A stretch of 64,000 bases of DNA from Alicyclobacillus kakegawensis NBRC 103104 (GCF_001552655.1 NZ_BCRP01000003.1:1-64000); one strand, 5' to 3'. Positions 6,822 through 14,659 are shown, counted from the first letter of the stretch. Notes: generated from the letters alone by a model not told the origin. A program made the numbers and translations.

Positions 6822-7247
6822 TTGGCCGATGCTAAGTCTTTTGGTGCTTACATAAAAAAGTTGCGGGAGTCGCGTGGTTATTCCATTAACCAGTTGGCAA
6901 CATACGCTGACGTGAGCGCAGCCCATATATCCAGGATTGAACGCGGCTTACGCGACATACCGACTCCTGACTTCATTCAAAAACTGGCCAAGGGATTGCG
7001 CGTCCCCTATGAAGACCTTATGGAACAAGCGGGATACATTGAGCGTCAGTCCAATCACAATGACTCTGACGCCGTATCTCCCGAGGAACGCGAGTTCCTG
7101 GACTGGGTCGCGGAGAATCTGGAAGATACTTTCTTTTACGACTTCAGCAGGAGCCCGGAGGAATCGAAGCGTGAAATGATGGAGACGCTGCGGTTCATTT
7201 GGGAGCGAGAGAAGCGGAGAAGGCCGGATAATAATCAGGAAAAGTGA
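6822..7247 (+). CDS. Xre-family prophage repressor (switch 2)
   Basis: A 141-residue repressor. Residues 4-60 form the helix-turn-helix: FGAYIKKLRESRGYSINQLA, VSAAHISRIERGLRDIPTP, then LAKGLRVPYEDLMEQAGY. The acidic C-terminal half (EEREFLDWVAENLEDTFFYDF, then a helix ending IWEREKRRR) should mediate oligomerisation or recognition by an ImmA-type protease. I chose the TTG at 6822 because TAAGGGGGCG lies 6-8 bases upstream and an operator copy covers the earlier ATG. In related elements the immA gene follows directly; here a cargo gene and an IS separate it from the immA-like gene at 9596. Confidence 0.8.
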   Translation: MADAKSFGAYIKKLRESRGYSINQLATYADVSAAHISRIERGLRDIPTPDFIQKLAKGLRVPYEDLMEQAGYIERQSNHNDSDAVSPEEREFLDWVAENLEDTFFYDFSRSPEESKREMMETLRFIWEREKRRRPDNNQEK

Positions 7248-7267
7248 GCTTAGGGGGGAAAGTGACC

Positions 7268-7837
7268 ATGATTAATATAAACAGAATTAGCGGTGATATG
7301 CATTATTGGTTAATTCGAACGGAGGGTGGCATTTACTATGAAGAGTTTAGATCGAAAGATTTCGTGGCAATTGGATGGAATGAGTTTAGTGACATTGAAT
7401 ATTTGAAGAAAACACCTGATGAGTTGGTTATCAATGACATTCGAAGATACAGACCAAATGAACGGAGACCCAGACATGCGTATAACCAGATAATGAGATT
7501 CGTTAATCAAGTTCAGATTGGAGATATCGTTATTATTCCAAGTCGATATTCACAGTATATGTCTTTTGGTATTGTTGAAAGCGATGTATATGTTGAAAAT
7601 GCTACTAACATAGAGATGGATAAATGTGGGTTCTTAAAGCGCAGGAAAGTTCGGTGGATAAAGTCCATCAGAAGAAATCGTCTCGATCCTTCACTTTACA
7701 AATTATTGTTTTCCCATCACACCATCTCAAATGCCGACGATTACGCTGATCAGATTGATAGGACCCTGTACTCATTGTTTGAGAAGGACGGTAAAATCCA
7801 TGTCGTTTTACAGGTAACGACTCGTTCACCGATCTAG
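7268..7837 (+). CDS. EVE/PUA-like (Mrr N-type) domain protein, first part of a stop-split gene
   Basis: A 189-codon frame with GGGGGAAAGTGA before the ATG. Its opening pattern MHYWLIRTEGGIYYEEF, FVAIGWNE and later GDIVIIPSR and FGIV resembles the N-terminal domain of Mrr-like type IV restriction enzymes, a PUA/EVE-like fold thought to recognise modified bases or nucleic-acid states. The frame ends at a TAG (7835-7837), yet the same frame continues without another stop to 8233, in protein-like sequence (ARDLRRFLESMDAAISSLG). I therefore see it as the first part of one 321-residue gene. The DNA is much more AT-rich than its neighbours, a sign of recent transfer. It sits between a repressor and an immA-like gene, where phages carry defence cargo. 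Confidence 0.68.
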   Translation: MININRISGDMHYWLIRTEGGIYYEEFRSKDFVAIGWNEFSDIEYLKKTPDELVINDIRRYRPNERRPRHAYNQIMRFVNQVQIGDIVIIPSRYSQYMSFGIVESDVYVENATNIEMDKCGFLKRRKVRWIKSIRRNRLDPSLYKLLFSHHTISNADDYADQIDRTLYSLFEKDGKIHVVLQVTTRSPI

Positions 7838-7867
7838 GCTCGGGACTTAAGAAGGTTTCTTGAATCG

Positions 7868-8233
7868 ATGGATGCTGCCATTTCCTCACTTGGTCGTTCT
7901 ATCGGCGTCAGTGTTTCATCTGACGACTTCGAAGTGAAAATGAATGTTCAATCGCCAGGCCCTCTTGAGCTCATCGGTGGTGGCCTAGGTCTACTCTTCC
8001 TTCTCATTATTCTCCACTACATAGTCGGAGGGAAATTTGATGGCAAAATAAGCTTTAGCGGTATCAAATTTAAAGGGGAGACAGAAGGTCTACTAAAGCG
8101 TCTGCAGGAAAATAAGCAATCAGCCAGAAATGCTGAGTTGGAAAAGCAATTAGAAGAACTTCGGGAGACTATGGACAAGCTCCGAATGAAAATTCCTGAC
8201 GAAATAACTCAACAAGACAGAATGAAAGAATGA
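7868..8233 (+). CDS. Transmembrane coiled-coil protein, second part of the stop-split gene
   Basis: This 121-codon piece is in the same frame as the gene before it, separated by a TAG and ten sense codons. It holds a short amphipathic start, one transmembrane helix (LELIGGGLGLLFLLIILHYIV, about residues 33-53), a short beta-like stretch (GKISFSGIKFKGE), then a charged coiled coil of about 45 residues. The ATG at 7868 has only a poor ribosome binding site. As part of a single protein it would anchor the EVE-like sensor to the membrane, an architecture expected of an abortive-infection effector. That role is inference. Confidence 0.55.
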   Translation: MDAAISSLGRSIGVSVSSDDFEVKMNVQSPGPLELIGGGLGLLFLLIILHYIVGGKFDGKISFSGIKFKGETEGLLKRLQENKQSARNAELEKQLEELRETMDKLRMKIPDEITQQDRMKE

Positions 8234-8518
8234 CTATTGTTTCCATGGTGAACCAAATCGTGTAGTAAGCATCACGATGCATGCGGCAACCAAAACAAAT
8301 ACAGCTTGCACTTCGGGCGTATGATGACGGACGAATGGAACGAATCCGAGTACGCATTCAAAGAAGAGGGATAATGCGCACACGAGCATCAAAAACGTGA
8401 TTGTAACCGAAATTCCATGCAAGAATCGGTTGTTCACGTCCAGTACCTCCCCGCTCAATTCGAGTATGCCATTAGCATCCCCATAGTCAAGTCGGTTAGT
8501 GTTTGACAACTGGCTCAT
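8234..8518 (-). CDS. Two-helix membrane protein of the AT-rich cargo
   Basis: A 94-residue protein with two hydrophobic helices (about residues 36-60 and 70-88) joined by a short loop with His and Arg. Its stop codon directly abuts the stop of the plus-strand gene, with no gap. The base composition matches the AT-rich cargo rather than the rest of the element. I see no clear ribosome binding site; an IS begins about 60 bp upstream and may have removed its original control region. Not recognised; it may belong to the same cargo module. Confidence 0.5.
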   Translation of the reverse strand: MSQLSNTNRLDYGDANGILELSGEVLDVNNRFLHGISVTITFLMLVCALSLFFECVLGFVPFVRHHTPEVQAVFVLVAACIVMLTTRFGSPWKQ

Positions 8519-8568
8519 ACACTATATGCAGTGTCTTCAAATTAGTTTCCATATGATGTATAATACGA

Positions 8569-8576
8569 ACACACGT
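8569..8576. repeat. Target-site duplication of the IS, left copy
   Basis: ACACACGT, repeated at 9551-9558 immediately outside the other IS end. Eight bases is the usual duplication length for IS1595-family elements. Confidence 0.65.
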
Positions 8577-9550
8577 TCTGGCTATGCACTCTGCTCAGGA
8601 CACCTTGACTGGAGTCGCAGAAACACAAGCATGGAGCAGTCTCCAGAACAATTCGTTCGGATTTTGTCGCCGATTGAATCGGTAGCAGAACTCGTCCAAG
8701 TACGTTTGCATGAAGCGAGTGCCCAGGCCGTGGTAGGTTCCGTCAATGAATGCTTTGGCGTTGCCGATCAATACATGCACCCACTTTAGAAAGACATCCG
8801 GATCGGATTTCTTGAAATCCTGAGGGGCATGTTGGTATCCGAGTTCAGGCAGACGCTTGTAGGAGGCGTGTCCGTCGGAAATGATGGTCGACCCCGGTGC
8901 AATCACTTCCTGGGCAACTCGATGAATCTCTGCTATCGTCACTCGTTCCACGACTTTCATCCGTACGAACTGGGGATACCCGTCGGCGTCGGTCTGAAGC
9001 GCTACAACGACACCTTGTTTCGTGGTTCCTCGTCCATCCGTACCGGATTTGGGAGCACCAAAGTAGGCGTCATCCATCTCGACAAGACCCGCTAGGCGGT
9101 AATGCGCATCCCGTTCCTGCATCGCTCGGCGGATTTTGTGCAGGAGCCGCCAGGCGGTCCGATAGTTCAGGTCCAGGACTTGTGCCAGGGATAAGGCGGA
9201 GCGACCCCGTTTGTCATGAGCAACCAGATAAATGGCCCAGAACCAAACCCGAAGCGGCAGCTTGCTCTTGTGCATGAGGGTTCCGGCAGTCAGTGAGGTT
9301 TGGTGACCACATGACGGGCATTCGTATAGCATGCGCTTTTCGATGAAATAGAATCGGTCGCCGTGGCAACGTGGACAGGAAAACCCGTTACCCCAGCGAA
9401 ATCGAAACAAGTGCTCTCGACAGCTTGGCTCGTCATGAAATTGGCTTTGAAATTCCAGTAAGGTCATGCCTTTTCCTTTCGGCATTCTGTTTCACCTCAG
9501 AACTAATGTTCGTGTTTGTAGTATACACCTGAGGTATGTGCATAACCAGA
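8577..9550 (-). mobile_element. IS1595-family insertion sequence, complete (974 bp)
   Basis: The ends form an imperfect inverted repeat: TCTGG(C/T)TATGCAC, four mismatched bases, then CTCAGG on both sides. They enclose a single transposase gene. An 8-bp direct repeat ACACACGT flanks both ends. The ends lie within GAACACACGTTC sequences that are themselves partly palindromic, so the exact tip could shift by one to four bases. Intact ends and an intact transposase suggest a fairly recent insertion into the prophage. Confidence 0.78.
8595..9485 (-). CDS. IS1595-family transposase
   Basis: A 296-residue transposase. It starts with a zinc ribbon (CPRCHG about residue 37, CPSCGH about residue 55) and has the DDE-type core: EMDDAYFGA, ISDGHASY and HVLIGNAKAFIDGTYHG, where the third catalytic residue is the Asn typical of IS1595 relatives. 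It ends in a short tail with RFNRRQN. The gene is intact and begins at an ATG with GAGGTG seven bases upstream. It should catalyse transposition of the surrounding 974-bp element. Confidence 0.93.
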   Translation of the reverse strand: MPKGKGMTLLEFQSQFHDEPSCREHLFRFRWGNGFSCPRCHGDRFYFIEKRMLYECPSCGHQTSLTAGTLMHKSKLPLRVWFWAIYLVAHDKRGRSALSLAQVLDLNYRTAWRLLHKIRRAMQERDAHYRLAGLVEMDDAYFGAPKSGTDGRGTTKQGVVVALQTDADGYPQFVRMKVVERVTIAEIHRVAQEVIAPGSTIISDGHASYKRLPELGYQHAPQDFKKSDPDVFLKWVHVLIGNAKAFIDGTYHGLGTRFMQTYLDEFCYRFNRRQNPNELFWRLLHACVSATPVKVS

Positions 9551-9558
9551 ACACACGT
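9551..9558. repeat. Target-site duplication of the IS, right copy
   Basis: ACACACGT, matching 8569-8576. Confidence 0.65.
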
Positions 9559-9595
9559 TCGATATCATCCAACATTCGGGTAAGGGGGTAATCTC

Positions 9596-10231
9596 ATGTT
9601 GGATTGTCTCGAACATTACGTTCCCACGCGCCTCGAAGAACGTCTGCTCCGGTTCTACAAGGAACACGGCATTTACACACCCCAAGACATCGACCTCGGA
9701 CTGTTCCTGTCGAACGCCTGTATCCGTGTTTATTATTTGCCGAAGCCTTCGGCCTATTTCCGTTTCCGCGGCGACAAATACACCATTGTCGTAGACAAGC
9801 GTCTTCCCCGCCGACAACAGCGAGTTGAACTGGCTCATGAACTCGGACACGTACTTCTCCATGTCGGCCACCAGGCGTTCATGCCCGCTGATGAGCGGGA
9901 ACGCCAGGAGTACCAAGCGGACATGTTCGCCATGTACGCCCTTGCCCCGACGTTCATGATTGCCGACTGCATCGAACCGGCGGACAGCCGAAAGCGCTTA
10001 GTTGCCGACCTCGCCGCGAAATTCGACGTACCAGAGACCTTCATGGATGCGCGGCTAGATCTCCTAGAAGAGCACCTGAATGCGCTGGCCTTTGAACGGT
10101 ATTGGGAACAAGCCGTCGCGGAACAGAGGGCCACGTACGACTACACATATCGCCATCCACTCAACCATCGCATTGAATATCTTGTCAAAGACGGCGTAGT
10201 TATTGGCCGGCGCCGCCGCGCTGACATCTGA
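9596..10231 (+). CDS. ImmA/IrrE-family metallopeptidase
   Basis: A 211-residue predicted zinc protease with the HELGH motif at residues 81-85 preceded by QRVELA, and a third ligand probably in the helix with EYQADMFAMYALAP. ImmA-type proteases cleave or inactivate Xre-type repressors of mobile elements, triggering excision. The likely target here is the repressor at 6822. The start has TAAGGGGGTAA upstream. It lies 37 bp beyond the right target duplication of the IS, so the insertion may have changed its transcription. A small downstream gene, probably in the same operon, follows. Confidence 0.85.
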   Translation: MLDCLEHYVPTRLEERLLRFYKEHGIYTPQDIDLGLFLSNACIRVYYLPKPSAYFRFRGDKYTIVVDKRLPRRQQRVELAHELGHVLLHVGHQAFMPADERERQEYQADMFAMYALAPTFMIADCIEPADSRKRLVADLAAKFDVPETFMDARLDLLEEHLNALAFERYWEQAVAEQRATYDYTYRHPLNHRIEYLVKDGVVIGRRRRADI

Positions 10232-10265
10232 GGTGAGCACCATGGACAAGCCCTAATACATCCCC

Positions 10266-10676
10266 ATGTTCGGCCCTGTGCCGAGCTTGACGACGACGTT
10301 GCTTGAGACTCCAGAAAACCCGCCAGACCTTATCGTGAGAGGCTACACCCCATACCGCCGGTACGCGGTTCAAGTCGCCGATGATGGCTTGGATTCGTTC
10401 GGCCTGGAGCCAGGCGATTACGCCGTCTTTCGCGAACAGCGCTGGCCAAATCGGGAGTGCCAGATTTGCCTTGTGACGTTCGGCGACGAAGTGACCATAC
10501 GGCTGCTGGAGTACATCGACAACCCCGAGGTGACCCTGCGTGTGTCCGGCGAGAAAATCCCGCCGCTCGAGCTGGCACCAACCGACTTTGCGGTCATAGG
10601 GGTGCTGGACGGTGTGATCAAAGCGGAGTTTGCGCAGATTGCCTATCCTGAACCACATTTTGATTGGCCATCTTAG
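10266..10676 (+). CDS. Degenerate S24/LexA-fold protein
   Basis: A 136-residue protein with the layout of the LexA/CI C-terminal autoprotease domain: YAVQVADDGLDSFGLEPGDYAVF, then ICLVTFGDEVTIRLL and a final DFAVIGVLDGVIK. At the position of the catalytic G-D-S-M in active members it reads A-D-D-G-L, so the nucleophile Ser seems to be missing. An ATG at 10242 with a fine GAGGTG site opens the same frame but meets a TAA after four codons (10254-10256). Either that is a nonsense mutation or translation begins, poorly, at 10266. It probably belonged to the regulatory circuit with the ImmA-like protein. Confidence 0.6.
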   Translation: MFGPVPSLTTTLLETPENPPDLIVRGYTPYRRYAVQVADDGLDSFGLEPGDYAVFREQRWPNRECQICLVTFGDEVTIRLLEYIDNPEVTLRVSGEKIPPLELAPTDFAVIGVLDGVIKAEFAQIAYPEPHFDWPS

Positions 10677-10754
10677 AAATTCTAGACTTCCTCTTTATGA
10701 ACCGTTACATCGTCTCCCAAGTAAACACACGGAGACATAGGCCGCCTCACATTA

Positions 10755-10773
10755 GCCCCCCGGCGGGGCCTTT
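10755..10773 (+). terminator. Probable terminator after the S24-like gene
   Basis: GCCCC-CCGGC-GGGGC hairpin followed by CTTT, in the gap before the integrase. The T-run is short, so termination may be partial. Confidence 0.4.
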
Positions 10774-10821
10774 ATAACCTGGCCGTGTAGGACGCATTAC
10801 CAGCCTGTTGGAGGGAAGTGA

Positions 10822-11976
10822 ATGGCTAACATCACGTATCGCGGAAAAGACAAGCATGGAAAGGACATGTGGCTTGTCCGGGTGTATATCGGCACGAATG
10901 AAGCAGGAAAACGCATCAATCACAATCATGTCGTCCATGGCGGCCGTCGCGAAGCGGAACGGTACGCTCGCAAGATCGAAAGCCAACGAGACCAATAGAC
11001 CTTCGTCGAACCGAGCCGTCAAACACTGCGCGAATATCTCGACGAGTGGCTTGAACAGCATGCCCGTAAGAAAGTTGAGCCACGCACCTATGAAGACTAC
11101 CGTTCGCTACTGGAAAGGCACGTGTATCCCTGCTTGGGCGCCACACGCTTGGACAAACTCCAAAACCAACCGCTACAATTTCGCAGACTCCTTAACGAGA
11201 TTGAAGAAGGTGAACAACAACAGCGCTCCCGTACCGCGCAATATATACACATGATCCTCAAGCAAGCACTTAAAAATGCGGTGCATTGGGGGATCATCAC
11301 CAGGAATCCGATGGAATCCATTCCGCGACCAAAAGCGTCGGGGAAACGGGAGATCCACCCCCTTTCCGTGGAGGAGTGCCGCCGCTTCTTGGACGCCGCG
11401 GTTTATGACCGGTTCTTTCCGCTTTTTGCTCTGCTGTTGGATACAGGATTGCGGCCAAGTGAGGCACTAGGGCTTCAATGGTCTGACGTGGATTTGAAAA
11501 AGGGCGTGATTCACGTACGACACTCACTGGATAAGACTTCCAGCGGATGGCGCCTAAAGGACCCAAAGACAAAGGCCAGCCGACGTACCATCCCACTCAC
11601 CCAGAATGTAGCCGAAATCTTACGCGAGCATAGGAAGGCACAGTTGGAAGAACGATTGAGGCATGGGAACCCGGACATGGAATGGGACCTGGTGTTTACC
11701 ACGCTGAATGGAAAACCGGTAGACCTGCACAATCTCCGCAGCCGTCACTTTCAGCCCATCTTGAAAGCCGCTGGATTGCCCTCAGACATCGTTTTATACG
11801 ACCTGCGGCATACATGTGCCACTCTACTGCTTTTGGCCGGCGAGAACCCAAAAATCGTGTCTGAGAGGCTGGGCCATTCCAGCATTCGCATGACCCTCGA
11901 CGTGTACAGTCACGTGCTCCCGGCCATGCAAGAGAGCGCCGCCACGAAGTTGGATTCCCTCTTGTTCGGGGATTAG
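10822..11976 (+). pseudogene. Tyrosine-recombinase integrase interrupted by in-frame TAG
   Basis: A single frame of 385 codons encodes a phage integrase apart from one TAG at 10996-10998 (codon 59). Before it lies the Arm-binding domain (ITYRGKDKHGKDMWLVRVYIG); after it the core-binding SAM-like domain and the catalytic domain. The catalytic residues are visible: Arg in TGLRPSEALGL, Lys in KTKASRRT, YDLRHT in place of the common HDLRHT, LGHSS, and the nucleophile Tyr in TLDVYSH. The ATG has GGAGGGAAGTGA upstream. A product from a later start (for example GTG 11122) would lack the arm domain. It ends 98 bp from tRNA-Val, fitting integration there. Confidence 0.85.
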
Positions 11977-12018
11977 CTATCGATACGTACACCAAAACGT
12001 ACACCATTTAGCAAGATG

Positions 12019-12038
12019 GGCCACTCTTACGAGTGGCC
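12019..12038. repeat. 8-bp perfect hairpin between integrase and tRNA-Val
   Basis: GGCCACTC-TTAC-GAGTGGCC. No T-run follows on either strand, so it is not a convincing terminator. Its place between integrase and attachment tRNA would also suit an integrase or Xis binding site. Confidence 0.4.
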
Positions 12039-12074
12039 TCATCCCCAAAAACCGCGCCATATCAACGATTTTCA

Positions 12075-12150
12075 TGGTGGGCGGTAACGGGCTCGAACCG
12101 CTGACCCCCTGCTTGTAAGGCAGGTGCTCTCCCAACTGAGCTAACCGCCC
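12075..12150 (-). tRNA. tRNA-Val (TAC)
   Basis: Full cloverleaf with anticodon TAC and encoded CCA. It is the last gene of the tRNA operon; its 3' end faces the integrase and is the probable integration site. Confidence 0.96.
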
Positions 12151-12200
12151 GCATTCGGTCAAGAGCAGGCCGCGCACTGCATTGTGCGCGGCCTTCGCCA

Positions 12201-12276
12201 TGGAGCTCCCAACCAGGCTCGAACTGGTGACCTCATCCTTACCATGGATGCGCTCTGCCAACTGAGCTATGGGAGC
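12201..12276 (-). tRNA. tRNA-Thr (GGT)
   Basis: Cloverleaf with anticodon loop ATGGTAA and encoded CCA. Confidence 0.96.
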
Positions 12277-12277
12277 A

Positions 12278-12352
12278 TGGCTCCCCGAGTAGGATTCGAA
12301 CCTACGACCCTCCGGTTAACAGCCGGATGCTCTACCGCTGAGCTATCGGGGA
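12278..12352 (-). tRNA. tRNA-Asn (GTT)
   Basis: Cloverleaf with anticodon loop CTGTTAA and encoded CCA; one base separates it from the next tRNA. Confidence 0.96.
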
Positions 12353-12418
12353 AAGCTGGTATACTGGCCTTTCGCCTGTAGTGTAGTTATGATCCATAGC
12401 AACGAGATTAAAACCCCA

Positions 12419-12493
12419 TGGTGGAGGTAGTCGGATTCGAACCGACGGCCCCCTGCGTGCAAAGCAGGTGCTCTCCCCCTGAGCTATACCCCC
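12419..12493 (-). tRNA. tRNA-Ala (TGC)
   Basis: Cloverleaf with anticodon TGC, one G-T pair in the acceptor stem, and encoded CCA. Confidence 0.95.
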
Positions 12494-12508
12494 GTCAAGT
12501 ACCATTGC

Positions 12509-12585
12509 TGGTCGGAGCAGCGGGATTTGAACCCACGACCTCCTGCTCCCAAGGCAGGCGCGCTACCAAGCTGCGCTATGCTCCG
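12509..12585 (-). tRNA. tRNA-Pro (TGG)
   Basis: Cloverleaf with anticodon loop CTTGGGA and encoded CCA. Confidence 0.95.
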
Positions 12586-12586
12586 A

Positions 12587-12663
12587 TGGCGTGCCCGGAG
12601 AGATTCGAACTCCCGACCTCTTGATTCGTAGTCAAGCACTCTATCCAGCTGAGCTACGGGCAC
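12587..12663 (-). tRNA. tRNA-Arg (ACG)
   Basis: Cloverleaf with anticodon loop CTACGAA (ACG, read as ICG after deamination) and encoded CCA. The 150 bp between it and the next tRNA hold no gene that I can see. Confidence 0.95.
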
Positions 12664-12813
12664 ACACTGAACGACAGAACCTCTAGTTTCAGGCAAATCC
12701 GACCAACCAAAATCCTGAGCTGAAAAATTAAGCTGAAAATCCTAAGCCAAAGAAACCCCTAAACGCTGACCCTGCTTATGGCCGGATTCCATTGCCAGAT
12801 GAACGGCGCAAAA

Positions 12814-12888
12814 TGGCTGGGGAGGAAGGACTCGAACCTTCGAATGACGGAACCAAAATCCGTTGCCTTACCACTTGGCTACTCCCCA
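12814..12888 (-). tRNA. tRNA-Gln (TTG)
   Basis: Cloverleaf with anticodon loop TTTTGGT (TTG) and encoded CCA. Confidence 0.95.
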
Positions 12889-12904
12889 TCAAGAAAGACG
12901 ATTT

Positions 12905-12980
12905 TGGGGTGAGTAGTGGGAATCGAACCCACGAATGCCGGAACCACAATCCGGTGCGTTAACCACTTCGCCATACTCAC
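12905..12980 (-). tRNA. tRNA-His (GTG)
   Basis: Cloverleaf with anticodon GTG, discriminator C as expected for tRNA-His, and encoded CCA. Confidence 0.95.
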
Positions 12981-12982
12981 CA

Positions 12983-13058
12983 TGGCAGGGGCGGCAGGAT
13001 TCGAACCCACGACATGCGGTTTTGGAGACCGCCGTTCTACCAACTGAACTACGCCCCT
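12983..13058 (-). tRNA. tRNA-Trp (CCA)
   Basis: Cloverleaf with anticodon loop CTCCAAA and encoded CCA end. Confidence 0.96.
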
Positions 13059-13091
13059 AAAGTGTGCACGACCCACTCGGGGGTGTCACCG

Positions 13092-13175
<84 letters not shown>

Positions 13176-13179
13176 GCAA

Positions 13180-13255
<76 letters not shown>

Positions 13256-13276
13256 GCCGCGTCGGCGACACGACTT

Positions 13277-13306
13277 AAAGTAGCACATCGAATCGCCGAT
13301 TGTCAA
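13277..13306 (-). promoter_or_regulatory. Promoter of the tRNA operon
   Basis: Consensus -35 TTGACA (13306-13301), 18-base spacer, -10 TACTTT (13282-13277), about 20 bases before tRNA-Thr. Confidence 0.6.
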
Positions 13307-13352
13307 CACCCACCTGTTGCTACCGTCTTGCACAGATTATTCTGTGTAATGA

Positions 13353-13601
13353 CTATTCTGTATTAGAATTTCCACCGTCAAAGGTTAAATTGACGCTGCG
13401 CAAGGGCGTGAACGTCGAAATGGCGTGCTTATAAATCATCTGCTGTTTACCGTCACTGTCCAGGATGATGGTGAAGTTGTCGAATGCACGCAACGTTCCG
13501 CGAATTTGAAACCCATTCACCAGATACACTGTGATGGGTATCCGTTCCTTGCGGATTTGATTGAGAAACGTATCTTGAATGTTAATGGGCTGTTTGCTCA
13601 T
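13353..13601 (-). CDS. hfq: RNA chaperone Hfq
   Basis: An 82-residue Sm-like protein. Sm1 is visible as [26 protein letters not shown] and Sm2 as [13 protein letters not shown], the segment that contacts A-rich and U-rich RNA. It forms a hexameric ring that assists small-RNA pairing. The start ATG has GGAGG upstream; the frame above it belongs to miaA read out of register. It follows miaA by 11 bp, the common miaA-hfq order. Confidence 0.95.
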   Translation of the reverse strand: MSKQPINIQDTFLNQIRKERIPITVYLVNGFQIRGTLRAFDNFTIILDSDGKQQMIYKHAISTFTPLRSVNLTFDGGNSNTE

Positions 13602-13612
13602 GTTGGCCTCCT

Positions 13613-14659
13613 TCACTCCCGCAGGTAGCTGCTGCCCCTGTTGTATTCGCGATCCCCACCACGAATTCCTGCCACGAGCTTTCGAGCCACATCCACAACC
13701 CGCTGGTAGTCCCCGTCCGACAGGGAACCGTCCGTTGCCACCTGCAGCCAGATCACGCGCGGATCGCGCCGAAACCAAGAAAGTTGCCGCTTCACAAAGC
13801 GCCGCGTGTTGCGCTTAATTTGTGCAACCGCTTCCGCGTAGGAAAGGTCCCCATGAAGGAAGGCCGCTAATTCTTTATAGCCGATGGCTTGCAACGAAGT
13901 CAAGTCAGGGTGAAGCCCGGATTGCAAAAGGCCTTGCACTTCCGCCACCAGTCCGTCGGCCAGCATTTTGTCCACCCGTTCTTCAACGCGGCGGTACAAG
14001 GCCTGTCTATCCATCATCAGGCCGAATTGAACCGTGGCAAAACGGCCTTCGCGGTACCCGAAATCGTAGGTCGCCGACCACGGCTGCTGCCTGGTTTCAG
14101 CGACTTCCAAGGCGCGAATGACGCGCCGTGTGTCGTTGGGATGCAGGCGCGCCGCTGTCTTCTCGTCGATGCGGCGAAGCGCGGCGTACAGCGCCTCGTG
14201 ACCGTGCTGGTCCAGGTACGCCCGCCACTTGCGACGAACCTGATCGCCGGTGTCTTGCGCAACAAAATCGAGATCGTCCGTGATGGCACGCACATACAGA
14301 CCCGTTCCCCCGACCAAAAGGGGAAGACGACGGCGGGACGCAATGTCGCTGATCGCTTGTTCGGCCATTTCCTTCCATTGAACGGCCGTGAATCGATCTT
14401 GTGGATCCACCACGTCGATCAAATGATGAGGTACACCCGCCATGTCATCCTGAGTGAATTTCGCCGTGCCGATGTCCATGCCCCGGTACACCTGCATCGA
14501 ATCGGCTGAGACAATCTCTCCCCCCACCTCGCGAGCCACCCGCACCGCGAGCTGACTTTTGCCGGTTGCAGTCGGGCCGACAATACAGAGCACCGGCCAC
14601 CGCTTTGACCAATCATCCACTTGTGGCTCTGCCCCCTGTCTCCTCAACGCTTTCGCCAC
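13613..14659 (-). CDS. miaA: tRNA dimethylallyltransferase MiaA
   Basis: Transfers a dimethylallyl group from DMAPP to A37 of tRNAs reading UNN codons. The P-loop GPTATGKS lies near residue 28, followed by [17 protein letters not shown], the GGTGLYVRA motif, and RRVIRALEV in the tRNA-binding part; length about 348 is normal. The start is a GTG at 14659 overlapping the methyltransferase stop by 16 bp; a GTG 13 codons later is also possible. MiaB, encoded at 20553-22064, acts on the MiaA product to give ms2i6A. Confidence 0.94.
   Translation of the reverse strand: MAKALRRQGAEPQVDDWSKRWPVLCIVGPTATGKSQLAVRVAREVGGEIVSADSMQVYRGMDIGTAKFTQDDMAGVPHHLIDVVDPQDRFTAVQWKEMAEQAISDIASRRRLPLLVGGTGLYVRAITDDLDFVAQDTGDQVRRKWRAYLDQHGHEALYAALRRIDEKTAARLHPNDTRRVIRALEVAETRQQPWSATYDFGYREGRFATVQFGLMMDRQALYRRVEERVDKMLADGLVAEVQGLLQSGLHPDLTSLQAIGYKELAAFLHGDLSYAEAVAQIKRNTRRFVKRQLSWFRRDPRVIWLQVATDGSLSDGDYQRVVDVARKLVAGIRGGDREYNRGSSYLRE

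Noticed and set aside
9503-9916. Minus-strand frame of 137 codons opposite the ImmA-like gene
   Set aside because: It overlaps the HELGH protease gene and the IS end and has no protein family signs.
12019-12038. Rho-independent terminator after the integrase
   Set aside because: The hairpin is perfect but has no T-run on either strand, so I list it only as a repeat.
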